Assembly: GCF_003226255.1 (NCBI RefSeq)
Contig: NZ_QJST01000001.1
Coordinates: 372,001 to 436,000 of the forward strand
DNA from: Idiomarina fontislapidosi
GTDB taxonomy: Bacteria; Pseudomonadota; Gammaproteobacteria; Enterobacterales; Alteromonadaceae
DNA length: 64,000 nt
Reading direction: 5' to 3'
Part shown: positions 19,515 through 31,459 of the stretch, one piece after another
Layout of the letters: each line of letters opens with the position of its first letter
How positions within the stretch are numbered: the stretch's first letter is position 1
Made by a program: the position numbers and the translations under genes
Notes under the pieces: model-generated
The model's database searches: none
Told to the model about the DNA's origin: nothing
Seen by the model: only the letters and a program-made list of their open reading frames with translations

Positions 19515-20858
19515 ATGGCGCAGTTTTTTAAGCCCCCATCTCGACGTACTAAGACAGTTTCTTCCCAAGTTCTGAGTGGCACTGCTGATGCACTTGATCA
19601 TCAGGGACGTGGCGTCATTCGAGTTGCTCATGGCGGTAAAAGCCGCACCTACTTTGTGCCGCAGGTACTGCCAGGCGAAACAGTACGTTTTAAGGTGACC
19701 GGACAACAAAATACCACCTTGGTTGCGCGTGAAAACGAGGCGCCAGAGCGGCGGTCAGCACCGTGTCCGTATTATGCCCAGTGCGGTGGCTGTGACTTGC
19801 AGCATCTGGATGAAGACTCGCAACGACAGCACAAGCAGCGCGTGGTCAGCGAGCTATTCACAAAAATGGCCGGGATGAATACGGAGTTACCCTGGCAACC
19901 TACGTTGACCGGTGATGACTGGCACTATCGCCGCAAGGCACGCTTAGCCATTTATCAGCGCTCGACCGCGCAACCCATGCACTTGGGTTTTCGCGCCCGA
20001 GCCAGTAAACACATTGTTGATATTCCTCAGTGTGCAGTGCTCGACAGTACGCTTAATCGACTGCTAGCAGAATTTCGCCAGCTCATCGAAACCGCACAAC
20101 TAGGGCCGCACTTGGGTCATGTCGAGCTGATTAAAGCGCCGCTGGCGCAATTATGCTTACGAATCACGCGTTCGCTCAGTGGCGAGCAAACGCAAGCGCT
20201 ACACGATTTTGCGGCACGTCACCAATGCGCACTGTGGCTGGATGACGGCGAGCAGTTAAATTCATTGACGGACACTCAGGCGTGTCATGATACGACGCTG
20301 GATGGTGATCGATTGGTGTTTATGCCTGGCGACTTTATTCAGGTTAACCCGAAAGTGAACCAACAAATGGTGGCGCAGGCATTGGCGTGGCTCGCACCGC
20401 AAGCGGGCGATGAGGTGCTTGACCTATTTGCTGGTATTGGTAACTTCACACTACCTTTGGCGCGCCGTGCGAAGTCGGTCACCGCCGTCGAAGGGGTTAC
20501 TCAGATGACACAGCAATTAGCGGCAAATGCTAAGGCGGCTGATATCCATAATGTGAACGCGCAGACATTTGATTTAAGTACCGAGCATGTGGGTCGGTTG
20601 CTGAAAAAAGGCTTTCAACGCATTTTACTCGACCCAGCACGAGCTGGGGCAGAAGCTGTCTGTCAGATGATTGCTGCGTTGCCTGTCGACAAAAAACCTG
20701 AACATATCGTGTATGTATCTTGTGCGCCCAATACCCTTGCGCGAGACAGCCGCTGGCTTCTGGATAACGGTTACCAGATGACACACATCAGTTTAGTTGA
20801 CATGTTTGTTCAAACACATCACATTGAAACAATGGTGAGCTTCAAAAAGGTAGTATAA
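19515..20858 (+). CDS. rlmD: 23S rRNA (uracil-1939-C5)-methyltransferase
   Basis: SAM-dependent RumA/RlmD enzyme that makes m5U1939. It has 447 residues. The N-terminal TRAM domain lies at about 15-72. The iron-sulfur cysteines are C84, C90 and C93, with a fourth near residue 172 (IPQCAVL). The methyltransferase core has DLFAGIGNFTLPLA, and the catalytic nucleophile is C403 in YVSCAPNTLARD. Start at 19515, 3 bases after acpS. It precedes relA as in E. coli. Confidence 0.94.
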   Translation: MAQFFKPPSRRTKTVSSQVLSGTADALDHQGRGVIRVAHGGKSRTYFVPQVLPGETVRFKVTGQQNTTLVARENEAPERRSAPCPYYAQCGGCDLQHLDEDSQRQHKQRVVSELFTKMAGMNTELPWQPTLTGDDWHYRRKARLAIYQRSTAQPMHLGFRARASKHIVDIPQCAVLDSTLNRLLAEFRQLIETAQLGPHLGHVELIKAPLAQLCLRITRSLSGEQTQALHDFAARHQCALWLDDGEQLNSLTDTQACHDTTLDGDRLVFMPGDFIQVNPKVNQQMVAQALAWLAPQAGDEVLDLFAGIGNFTLPLARRAKSVTAVEGVTQMTQQLAANAKAADIHNVNAQTFDLSTEHVGRLLKKGFQRILLDPARAGAEAVCQMIAALPVDKKPEHIVYVSCAPNTLARDSRWLLDNGYQMTHISLVDMFVQTHHIETMVSFKKVV

Positions 20859-20862
20859 AGTC

Positions 20863-23034
20863 ATGGTCCATGTTCGCAGTACACATGTTGATGATCCGCA
20901 ATATCAGGACGCGGCTCAACACTGGTTAGTCAGTGTCAAAGATGTCAGCACACTGGAAGATACCGCGAACATGCTAACAAGTCGCTATCCGGAATATGCT
21001 GACGCCTTGCTCAAAGGCAAAGAGATGGTGGAAATTCTAGCACCACTTAACCTCGATACCGAATCGTTGTTAGCCGCGCTCTATGCCCCCTTAGTGGATA
21101 AAGCCAAGCTCAGTATTGATGATTTACCGATTCAGCGTTCACTGAAGGTGCTGCTGAGTAACGTGCAACAGATGCAAAGCATCTCTGAGCTGCAGTCTTT
21201 TCAACATGGCCAACCTGATGGCGCGCAAATCGATAACGTACGTCGTATGTTATTGTCGATGGTCGAAGACGTTCGCGCCGTTCTAATCAAGCTTGCGGAG
21301 CGTATCTGCTTCTTGCGAGAAGTCAAAAGCGCCGATGAAGAAACACGCGTACTCGCGGCTAAGGAGTGCGCGGAAATCTACGCACCTCTTGCAAATCGCC
21401 TAGGCATCGGCCAGCTCAAATGGGAGCTGGAAGATATTGCGTTTCGCTACTTGCACCCTAAAACGTATAAAAGTATTGCCCAGCAACTTGATGAGCGGCG
21501 GCTCGACCGGGAAAGTTATATCCATGACTTTGTCGAAAATTTGCAAAGCGCGCTAAAAGAGCAAGCAATAGAGGCGGATGTTTATGGTCGCCCTAAGCAC
21601 ATCTTTTCGATCTGGCGCAAAATGCAGAAAAAGCACCTAAGCTTTGAGCAGTTGTTTGATATTCGTGCCGTGCGCATTTTGACGCACTCGTTAAAAGACT
21701 GTTATGCCGCGCTAGGTGTTGTGCATTCGCGTTGGCGGCACTTAGCCTCGGAGTTTGATGACTACGTCGCCACACCCAAACCAAACGGCTACCAATCGAT
21801 TCACACCGTGGTGGTGGGGCCGGATAATAAGAACGTTGAGATTCAAATCCGTAGTCATGAAATGCATGACGATGCTGAGCTCGGTGTCGCGGCTCATTGG
21901 ATGTATAAAGAGGGCGCGCAAGCGGGTAAACGGCACGGCTTTGAAGAAAAAATTGCATGGTTACGCAAACTGTTGGCGTGGCATGAAGACATGGCGGGTA
22001 GCGACTCGTTAGTCGAAGAGATACGTTCACAAGTATTCGAAGACCGCGTGTACGTGTTTACCCCTAAAGGTGAGGTCATTGATTTACCCGCGGGCTCGAC
22101 ACCGCTCGACTTCGCCTATTACATTCATAGTCAGGTGGGTCACCGCTGTGTCGGTGCAAAAATTGATGGGCGTATCGTGCCGTTCACCTACCAACTACAA
22201 AACGGTGACAAAGTCGAAATACTGACACAAAAAAATGCCCAGCCGCGCCGTGACTGGTTAAATCCACAAATGGGCTATCTGCACTCGTCTCGTGCCCGTA
22301 GCAAAGTACACACGTACTTTAAAAAGCAAGACCGTGATAAGAATTTGCAGGCGGGTAAAGAACTGTTAGAGCAAGAGCTTAGCAAACATAATTTACCGTT
22401 AAACGAGGCGAATAAGGCGCTCGAGCGGTTTAATGTCGCGCATTTAGATGATCTGTTGGCGGCGATAGGCGCGGGTGATGTTCGTCTGCACCAAGTAGTT
22501 AACTTCTTAAAGCCCGCACCGAGTGAGGAACAGCAGCTCGCACGTATTAAAAAGCGCAGTGCACAATCAAGTAAACCGCTAGGTGGGACATCGGAAGTCA
22601 CCATCGAAGGTATTGGTAACTTGATGATGCAATTCGCACGCTGTTGCCAGCCTATACCGGGTGAGTCCATTCGCGGCTTCATCACGCAAGGGCGTGGGGT
22701 GTCGGTGCATCGACAGGATTGCGAGCAACTACAGCATTTACTGTCACAACACCCCGAGCGCGGTATCGAAGTGTCATGGTCTGATCGCACACAGAAAGAA
22801 TATCGCGCATCGGTACGTATTTCCGCACTGGATCGCAATGGTCTGTTGCACGATATTACCAGTGTATTGGCAAACGAAAAGGCAGCGGTTTTGCAAATGG
22901 ACAGTGAGTCTGATGCGCAATCCCAGTCTGCCACTATTTGGCTTAAGTTAGCGGTTAAAAACAATCAGGCGTTGCAAAAAATCATACAGCACTTACGTCA
23001 ATTACCAGGCATTGAACAAGTACAAAGGAGTTAG
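20863..23034 (+). CDS. relA: GTP pyrophosphokinase RelA
   Basis: Ribosome-associated (p)ppGpp synthetase of the stringent response. It has 723 residues. The N-terminal hydrolase-like domain is degenerate, and the synthetase domain has EFDDYVATPKPNGYQSIHT, with the acidic ExDD motif that marks RelA rather than SpoT (RxKD). The TGS domain is around DRVYVFTPKGEVIDLP. The zinc-finger/CC region contains FARCCQPIPGE, and the ACT domain is C-terminal. The start follows rlmD by 4 bases. Confidence 0.96.
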   Translation: MVHVRSTHVDDPQYQDAAQHWLVSVKDVSTLEDTANMLTSRYPEYADALLKGKEMVEILAPLNLDTESLLAALYAPLVDKAKLSIDDLPIQRSLKVLLSNVQQMQSISELQSFQHGQPDGAQIDNVRRMLLSMVEDVRAVLIKLAERICFLREVKSADEETRVLAAKECAEIYAPLANRLGIGQLKWELEDIAFRYLHPKTYKSIAQQLDERRLDRESYIHDFVENLQSALKEQAIEADVYGRPKHIFSIWRKMQKKHLSFEQLFDIRAVRILTHSLKDCYAALGVVHSRWRHLASEFDDYVATPKPNGYQSIHTVVVGPDNKNVEIQIRSHEMHDDAELGVAAHWMYKEGAQAGKRHGFEEKIAWLRKLLAWHEDMAGSDSLVEEIRSQVFEDRVYVFTPKGEVIDLPAGSTPLDFAYYIHSQVGHRCVGAKIDGRIVPFTYQLQNGDKVEILTQKNAQPRRDWLNPQMGYLHSSRARSKVHTYFKKQDRDKNLQAGKELLEQELSKHNLPLNEANKALERFNVAHLDDLLAAIGAGDVRLHQVVNFLKPAPSEEQQLARIKKRSAQSSKPLGGTSEVTIEGIGNLMMQFARCCQPIPGESIRGFITQGRGVSVHRQDCEQLQHLLSQHPERGIEVSWSDRTQKEYRASVRISALDRNGLLHDITSVLANEKAAVLQMDSESDAQSQSATIWLKLAVKNNQALQKIIQHLRQLPGIEQVQRS

Positions 23035-23039
23035 GTGGT

Positions 23040-23819
23040 ATGCAAGCAGTGGGCATCGAAGCACTCAAACAGGTCATGCAGCAGTTACGCGATAAGCAAC
23101 ACGGCTGTCCGTGGGATCTTAAGCAAACATTTGAGTCATTGCTGCCCTATACCATCGAAGAGACCTATGAGGTGGTCGACGCGATTAACAGCGGCGAGCG
23201 CGCGGCGATGAAAGATGAACTCGGCGACCTGTTGTTTCAAGTGGTGTTTTATGCGCAGCTTGGCGAGGAAGAGGGTAGCTTTGACTTTGATGCAATTGCT
23301 CAACATACCGCAGATAAGCTAATACGACGTCATCCCCATGTATTTGAGCAAACCGAAGGTGCTTTATCCGATGCCGAGATTAAGCAGCAATGGGAAGCGA
23401 TTAAACAGCAGGAGCGTAAAAGCCAACACGCCGATACCGTATTTAAGGATATTCCGAGCCAACTACCGAGCGTACTTAAGGCCGCTAAAATTCAAAAACG
23501 GGCCGCCTCGGTAGGCTTTGACTGGACTGAAGAAGAACCGATTTATGCCAAGGTTCAAGAGGAAATCGAAGAGGTGCGCTCAGCAGAGAACGATGATCAC
23601 CTCGAGGAAGAAATCGGTGACTTATTATTTGCTGTTATTAATCTTGCACGCCATAAGCAGGTTAATCCCGAGCGCGCCTTGCAGCGTGCTAATAATAAAT
23701 TTATACAACGTTTTCAGGCGATTGAACAGACCCTTCGCGCACGTGAGCAAGCCGCTGATGAGTTGAGCTTAGAACAGCTAGAAGCGCTTTGGCAAGAGGT
23801 TAAATCAACGCAAAAGTGA
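23040..23819 (+). CDS. mazG: Nucleoside triphosphate pyrophosphohydrolase MazG
   Basis: Hydrolyses (d)NTPs to NMPs, with links to clearing oxidised nucleotides and to the stringent response. It has 259 residues with tandem MazG domains. The first has EETYEVVDAI and ELGDLLFQVVFYAQ, the second EEIEEVRSAE and EIGDLLFAVINLARH. These EExxE/EExxD metal motifs are intact in both. GGAG in the relA 3' end serves as its ribosome-binding site. It follows relA, but no mazEF toxin pair lies between them as in E. coli. Confidence 0.95.
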   Translation: MQAVGIEALKQVMQQLRDKQHGCPWDLKQTFESLLPYTIEETYEVVDAINSGERAAMKDELGDLLFQVVFYAQLGEEEGSFDFDAIAQHTADKLIRRHPHVFEQTEGALSDAEIKQQWEAIKQQERKSQHADTVFKDIPSQLPSVLKAAKIQKRAASVGFDWTEEEPIYAKVQEEIEEVRSAENDDHLEEEIGDLLFAVINLARHKQVNPERALQRANNKFIQRFQAIEQTLRAREQAADELSLEQLEALWQEVKSTQK

Positions 23820-23828
23820 TGCTTTTGT

Positions 23829-23857
23829 TTGTAGAAATGGGCGCGCTTAGGTATACT
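23829..23857 (+). promoter_or_regulatory. Probable sigma-70 promoter of pyrG-eno
   Basis: TTGTAG (-35) and TATACT (-10, 5 of 6 consensus bases) are separated by 17 bases, in the gap between mazG and pyrG, about 45 bases before the expected leader start region of pyrG. Confidence 0.6.
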
Positions 23858-23905
23858 ATTTTCCCGTCTTAAGAAATCCCTACATTGACCTGACCAACTG
23901 GGTAA

Positions 23906-27480
<3,575 letters not shown>

Positions 27481-27484
<4 letters not shown>

Positions 27485-28290
27485 ATGCCGTTTGCTTCCA
27501 TTTCGATGCGTGATGCAGCACCGTAAATTAGACTTGCATCACCTTCAAGCTCTCCCTCTGGGGTTGTCGTTGGCCACAGTTCATCAAGACCTTGAATGAC
27601 ATTACGCGTTTCTTCGATAGCGTCCTCGGCACCCGCACGTTGCGCCTCAGACAATGCGTCCAAACGGCTTAACGCGATTTGCTGAAAACCATAGGCGTCT
27701 TGGAACTCATGCACGTTGACCACTTGGTTTTGTTTAATGCCAATGGCATATTCATCCGCAGAAGTAAGCAGCATACTGGCGATACTTTTTAATACCTCAC
27801 CAGCGCTCATCGATGGCAAAGGTTCATTCGCGCCAATCGCTTCTTTTAATGCGGCGTAATGTGCCATCACGGTCGCTTTATCAGCATCATTATTAACGCT
27901 GTCAGCCAAGTCGCTAAGCGGTTCAGCAAAACCGGGTAGGTCGCGGGCTTCAAATGCACTCACCAACCCGGCATAGAGCTCATCTCCTGGATGTTTCATG
28001 TGGGTTTTTGCCATAGCTAAATGGCCTTGCTCATACAGCTTCATGCCGACCCAGAGGTGACCCCTTATCAAACCAAGTTGCGCTAAAAATGCGGCATCGT
28101 TGGTGGTTAAATCGACATTGACCGCGCCTTCACCTTCACCTTCCATCATCGGGCCGGGTGCAGCAAGTAAAGTCGCTGGCGCTAAGCTTGCATGCGGACT
28201 GGTGGTTGCAGCTGCGCCCTGACTAATCACCATCGACGCCCCAATGGCAGAACTGACGGCGATCCAACTCTTGCGTTTTTCTCTCATCAT
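27481..28290 (-). CDS. Exported helical protein, possible iron-regulated
   Basis: From the ATG at 28290 (or 28287, both behind AAGGA) the product is about 269 residues. It starts with a signal peptide (basic MMREKRKSW, then a hydrophobic stretch, ending about ATTSPHA). The mature part is largely alpha-helical and acidic, with a short EGEGEG patch and a His/Met-containing segment GHLWVGMKLYEQGHLAMAKTHMKHP that could bind metal. I cannot name the family. It is divergent from a PiuC-like gene, with a Fur-box-like site in the shared gap, which suggests a role in iron handling in the periplasm; that is inference. A longer frame to 28494 would run through the promoter and the divergent gene and is rejected. 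Confidence 0.75.
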
Positions 28291-28337
28291 GGAATCCTTG
28301 TTTTTGCTCAATACTATTTCAGCTATAATCTCAAAAA

Positions 28338-28352
28338 TGATAACTATTCGCA
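28338..28352. promoter_or_regulatory. Fur-box-like site between divergent genes
   Basis: TGATAACTATTCGCA matches the Fur 7-1-7 consensus TGATAAT-N-ATTATCA at 11 of 14 defined bases. It sits in the 82-base gap between the exported protein (start 28290) and the PiuC-like gene (start 28373), a position from which it could repress both. Confidence 0.5.
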
Positions 28353-28372
28353 AATAAAAGGTATGTCCTGAT

Positions 28373-29029
28373 ATGATTATCCATTTACAGCAAGTCATCG
28401 ACAAACCCACGATTGATGTGATTAATGAAAAACTGGTTAAACATACCTTTACCGATGGCAAACTCTCCGCAGGCGCTGGTGCAAAATCAGTCAAAAATAA
28501 CCAACAACTGAGTGTCGATCAAAAAGCGCAAGGTGTGGTCGACTTTACGCTACAACGGATGCTCAGGAATCCGTGGGTGGAGGCCGCATTACGGCCTAAA
28601 ACCATCGCCCGCAGCATGATCAATCGCTATCAACGCCAACAAAGTTACGGTTTGCATGTGGATGATGCGTTGATGAACCAAGCTCGGACAGACATATCCT
28701 TTACTCTGTCATTATCATCACTCGATGAGTATGAGGGGGGAGCATTGACCATGGAGGACCATAGTGGTGAACGCAGTTGGCGATTAGACGCGGGAGATAT
28801 ATTGATTTATCCTAGTCACTTCGTGCATCAGGTCGAACCTGTTACCAGTGGTCAGCGGACCGCGTTAGTGGGTTGGTGCCAAAGCTGGGTGAAGGACGCA
28901 CACCAGCGAGGATTATTGTTTGATATGCAGCGGGCTGTGACACAGGAGTTTGAGGCGCGTGGACGCAGTGAGCAGTATCTCTTGCTTTCAAAGAGTTATC
29001 AAAACTTGCTACGAATGTGGATGGATTAA
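28373..29029 (+). CDS. piuC: PKHD-type Fe(II)/2-oxoglutarate hydroxylase, PiuC/YbiX family
   Basis: 2-oxoglutarate and Fe(II)-dependent oxygenase linked to iron uptake in Pseudomonas and E. coli (PiuC/YbiX). It has 218 residues, slightly shorter than the usual 225. The iron ligands are H95 and D97 (GLHVDD) and H152 (FVHQVEP), and the 2-oxoglutarate arginine is R162 (SGQRTALVGW). The substrate is not known for the family. It shares its upstream gap and a Fur-like box with the divergent exported protein, but no TonB receptor gene is next to it, unlike in Pseudomonas. Confidence 0.88.
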   Translation: MIIHLQQVIDKPTIDVINEKLVKHTFTDGKLSAGAGAKSVKNNQQLSVDQKAQGVVDFTLQRMLRNPWVEAALRPKTIARSMINRYQRQQSYGLHVDDALMNQARTDISFTLSLSSLDEYEGGALTMEDHSGERSWRLDAGDILIYPSHFVHQVEPVTSGQRTALVGWCQSWVKDAHQRGLLFDMQRAVTQEFEARGRSEQYLLLSKSYQNLLRMWMD

Positions 29030-29097
29030 TGAGCGGATCACGATACAATGGTACTCATAGTGATGTTTAAGTGGATTACAACTAGGGATTTTGACTG

Positions 29098-30429
29098 TTG
29101 CTAAATAAGTTAAAGGGACTACAACTTAATTTACTGCACGGTTTGTTGGCGGTTGTACTACTCGGCGGTATTATCTGTGTCGAGTGGGTGGTCGGTGTTA
29201 CGACGACACAGTATCAACAAATGAAAAGTAATAAAGCGACCACTGAGCTCGTTGGTATCCGCTCGCAAATGGAACAGTTATTCGGTGAAGCATCACGCGC
29301 AGCATTCGCTTTCTCCTCGTACTTCTCAGTTCAACCCGTGACCGAGCCGGTTAATACACGGTTGTTAGCGGTTTCGGTGCTCAAAGAAAGCCCCGTAGTC
29401 AAACGCGTTTCGGTGTGGCGAAACCAAGAGCTACTGTTTGCCTATCCCCTTACACCGGCTATGAGCCTTTGGACATCCGATACACCAGACGAATATGACG
29501 TCACCTCGCCATCCAGTCAGCTATTTGAGCACTACGAGGTGTCAGCACCACGACTGGTCGAGAACGGCGCGTTGGCGGTGGATGTCACGCTCCCCATTTA
29601 TACCCGTCACTTTACTTTTTCTGGCTTTTATTGGGGCTCTGTCCGACTGCTGGTTGATATCTCTGAGATTATGAGCCGCGTGCGTGATGGGAGTGCGGCA
29701 AATTATGATTTGGCGTTAAGTCGTCCCTCGGTTGAAAAACTCGGCGAGGAAGTGTTTGTCGGTGATGCCGAGATTGTCGATAAGGCAGATGCAACGACAG
29801 AGCTTGAGGTGTTTAATGAAACGTGGCGGATCCATGCGCGTGCTAAGCATATCGGTTATGACGTGAATGGCATGGGCTGGTTACGATTCTTTGGTTATGC
29901 GGGGGTGTTTGTGCTCGCTGCCGTGATCGCATTACTCAGTCGCAGTTATCGCGCGTTACACCATCAGGCACGCACGGATTCTCTGACGGGGTTGTTAAAT
30001 CGTCGAGCACTGACACAGCGCTTTAAAGTGCTGACACAGCGCACTGATCGACCGATCGAGGTTATTTATATCGATTTAAATGAGTTTAAGCCGATCAATG
30101 ATGAGTACGGCCATGCCGTAGGCGACCGCTTTCTCAAGCATGTCGCGTTGATTTTGAATACTTACGTAAGCGACAAAGAAGCAGGGCGAATTGGGGGCGA
30201 CGAATTTGTTGTGCTGCGGCGACTAAAATCGCCAGACAGTGACACACGCGATAGTGTTACGGCGATTATTGAGCACCTTCGAGAGCATCCATTTACCTTT
30301 GAACACGGTGAATTGACGATTCACGCCAGTGTTGGACGCGCAGAATTCCCGAAAGAAGGACGTTCGCTCGAGGAACTCCTGCACGTCGCGGATGAACGTA
30401 TGTATGAAGATAAAAACAAAAATGCTTAG
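29098..30429 (+). CDS. Membrane-bound diguanylate cyclase (GGDEF)
   Basis: Makes the second messenger cyclic di-GMP. It has 443 residues. A membrane span lies at about 12-30, a periplasmic sensor region at about 31-260 matches no family I can name, a second span at about 267-285, and the GGDEF domain runs from about 295 to the end. The active site GGDEF is intact at 366-370. No RxxD inhibitory site lies five residues before it, so product inhibition may be absent. The start is a TTG at 29098 behind AGGGA, since the first ATG (29221) would remove the first membrane span. It stands alone, tail to tail with the sdpI-like gene. Confidence 0.88.
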   Translation: MLNKLKGLQLNLLHGLLAVVLLGGIICVEWVVGVTTTQYQQMKSNKATTELVGIRSQMEQLFGEASRAAFAFSSYFSVQPVTEPVNTRLLAVSVLKESPVVKRVSVWRNQELLFAYPLTPAMSLWTSDTPDEYDVTSPSSQLFEHYEVSAPRLVENGALAVDVTLPIYTRHFTFSGFYWGSVRLLVDISEIMSRVRDGSAANYDLALSRPSVEKLGEEVFVGDAEIVDKADATTELEVFNETWRIHARAKHIGYDVNGMGWLRFFGYAGVFVLAAVIALLSRSYRALHHQARTDSLTGLLNRRALTQRFKVLTQRTDRPIEVIYIDLNEFKPINDEYGHAVGDRFLKHVALILNTYVSDKEAGRIGGDEFVVLRRLKSPDSDTRDSVTAIIEHLREHPFTFEHGELTIHASVGRAEFPKEGRSLEELLHVADERMYEDKNKNA

Positions 30430-30439
30430 TTTTTGTTTT
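30413..30439. terminator. Inverted repeat spanning two convergent stop codons
   Basis: AAAACAAAAA and TTTTTGTTTT form a perfect 10-bp inverted repeat around TGCTTAG. The loop contains the stop of the diguanylate cyclase, and the sdpI-like stop overlaps it. The stem is nearly all A-T, so it is at best a weak bidirectional terminator. Confidence 0.35.
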
Positions 30440-31088
30440 CATCTTGGTACAGCCGTCGGTATATAACGAACGAGTAAACTGTTGGTACAAGTGCAAGCGC
30501 TATAATAAGTGCGATAAAGAGACTTTGCGGGAGGGCCCACCAAGCCCTCGATACCAATACTGCGCCAATAATGACGAAGCAATAGCTGCCCACTCGGTGT
30601 GTTTTGTACCAAACTTCATCGCTGGCCAATGTCCAGGGCGTGCGAATACCAATAAAGAAATTCTTACGCAGCTTACCTAAGTAATTACCTAAACAGATGA
30701 ATAGGACGCCGACACCCACCATGATGATGGTTGGTAACTCGAGTTCTGCACCGAGCGCAACACTCAGTTGGGCAACCTGAATAAGCAAAAGGAAGCCTAA
30801 CATCAAGTTGGTAATTAAGCCGATGGTCGTACGAAAACTATCTATGCTGTAGCCTTTGGGTGACAGCACGTGAAGACATTCCATGAGCGCCCAAAGCGCG
30901 ATCATAAGCAGTGTCATCAGCCAAGCACCAAGCGGTTTGGACTGATAATCGTCAACTTCCCCAGCGAAGTTCCAATGACTAGGGATTTCTTGTGGCAGCT
31001 GGTTATAGATTGCAGCCACAAAAACGGCGCTGAGTACTATGAATAACCAGCTTATCCAGCGATGCTTCGATGAGAGCGTAAGGATCAT
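30426..31088 (-). CDS. SdpI-like membrane protein (DUF1648 domain)
   Basis: 220-residue integral membrane protein with about six predicted spans. The N-terminal part has the DUF1648 feature LPQEIPSHWNFAGEVDDY after the first span. The C-terminal part (FFIGIRTPWTLASDEVWYKTHR) is the SdpI signature. In Bacillus, SdpI gives immunity to the SdpC toxin and sequesters the repressor SdpR. Its ATG overlaps the stop of an ArsR-type regulator by 4 bases, the same repressor-SdpI pairing as in Bacillus. No sdpC-like toxin gene is nearby, so an immunity role here is unproven. Confidence 0.85.
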   Translation of the reverse strand: MILTLSSKHRWISWLFIVLSAVFVAAIYNQLPQEIPSHWNFAGEVDDYQSKPLGAWLMTLLMIALWALMECLHVLSPKGYSIDSFRTTIGLITNLMLGFLLLIQVAQLSVALGAELELPTIIMVGVGVLFICLGNYLGKLRKNFFIGIRTPWTLASDEVWYKTHRVGSYCFVIIGAVLVSRAWWALPQSLFIALIIALALVPTVYSFVIYRRLYQDENKN

Positions 31089-31360
31089 GAATCCTCCTTA
31101 TGAGAAAATAGATCGAACAAGATCGCCATGACCTCTTCGGCGACTGAACTATTAAGCGAGTAAATGAGTTGTTGACCGCGGCGCTCGCGTCGCACGAGCT
31201 CAGCATTTAGCAACAAAGCTAAATGGTGCGACAGAGAAGCTTTAGTTATTGAAAACTCCTCACTCAGCTCACCCGCACTTTTTGAACCAGCGCGCAACGC
31301 TCGGAGAATATTCCTGCGCGTGCCGTCGGCGAGTGCTTTGAACACCAGTTGTTGTTTCAT
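31085..31360 (-). CDS. ArsR-family repressor, SdpR-like
   Basis: 91-residue winged helix-turn-helix protein. It begins FKALADGTRRNILRAL and has the recognition part ITKASLSHHLALLLNAELV and wing RRERRGQQLIYSL. The metal-binding cysteines of classic ArsR sensors are missing, as in SdpR. It is co-translated with the sdpI-like gene through an ATGA overlap. A perfect 13-bp inverted repeat covers its likely -10 box, so self-repression is the simplest reading. Confidence 0.88.
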   Translation of the reverse strand: MKQQLVFKALADGTRRNILRALRAGSKSAGELSEEFSITKASLSHHLALLLNAELVRRERRGQQLIYSLNSSVAEEVMAILFDLFSHKEDS

Positions 31361-31380
31361 TGAGACAATATCACTATTAG

Positions 31381-31412
31381 TTAGATATTTAGATAATAGT
31401 CTAAATATCTAA
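31381..31412. promoter_or_regulatory. Perfect inverted repeat, likely SdpR-like operator
   Basis: TTAGATATTTAGA (31381-31393) and TCTAAATATCTAA (31400-31412) are exact reverse complements separated by 6 bases. It lies 21 bases upstream of the repressor start and 48 bases before the divergent acetyltransferase gene. The shape and position fit an ArsR-family dimer site. Confidence 0.75.
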
Positions 31413-31420
31413 AGTTACAA
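31393..31420 (-). promoter_or_regulatory. Likely promoter of the sdpR-sdpI-like pair
   Basis: On the minus strand TTGTAA (-35) and TATTAT (-10, 5 of 6 consensus bases) are 16 bases apart. The -10 box falls on the centre of the inverted repeat, so repressor binding would block RNA polymerase. Confidence 0.55.
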
Positions 31421-31459
31421 GTTTGAGTTATGCTTGTATCCTATCTTTAAGGGCGCGTT

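Noticed and set aside
21593-22030. Another open frame antisense to relA
   Set aside because: Shadow of the synthetase domain, unusual composition, no start signal.
22275-22964. Long open frame antisense to relA (about 229 codons)
   Set aside because: It lies wholly inside the strongly conserved relA, is Ser/Cys/Arg-rich with no recognisable domain, and has the character of a shadow frame.
23811-23830. CAAAAG-TGATG-CTTTTG stem at the end of mazG as a terminator
   Set aside because: Only six A-T-rich pairs, and it overlaps the likely pyrG -35; too weak to call.
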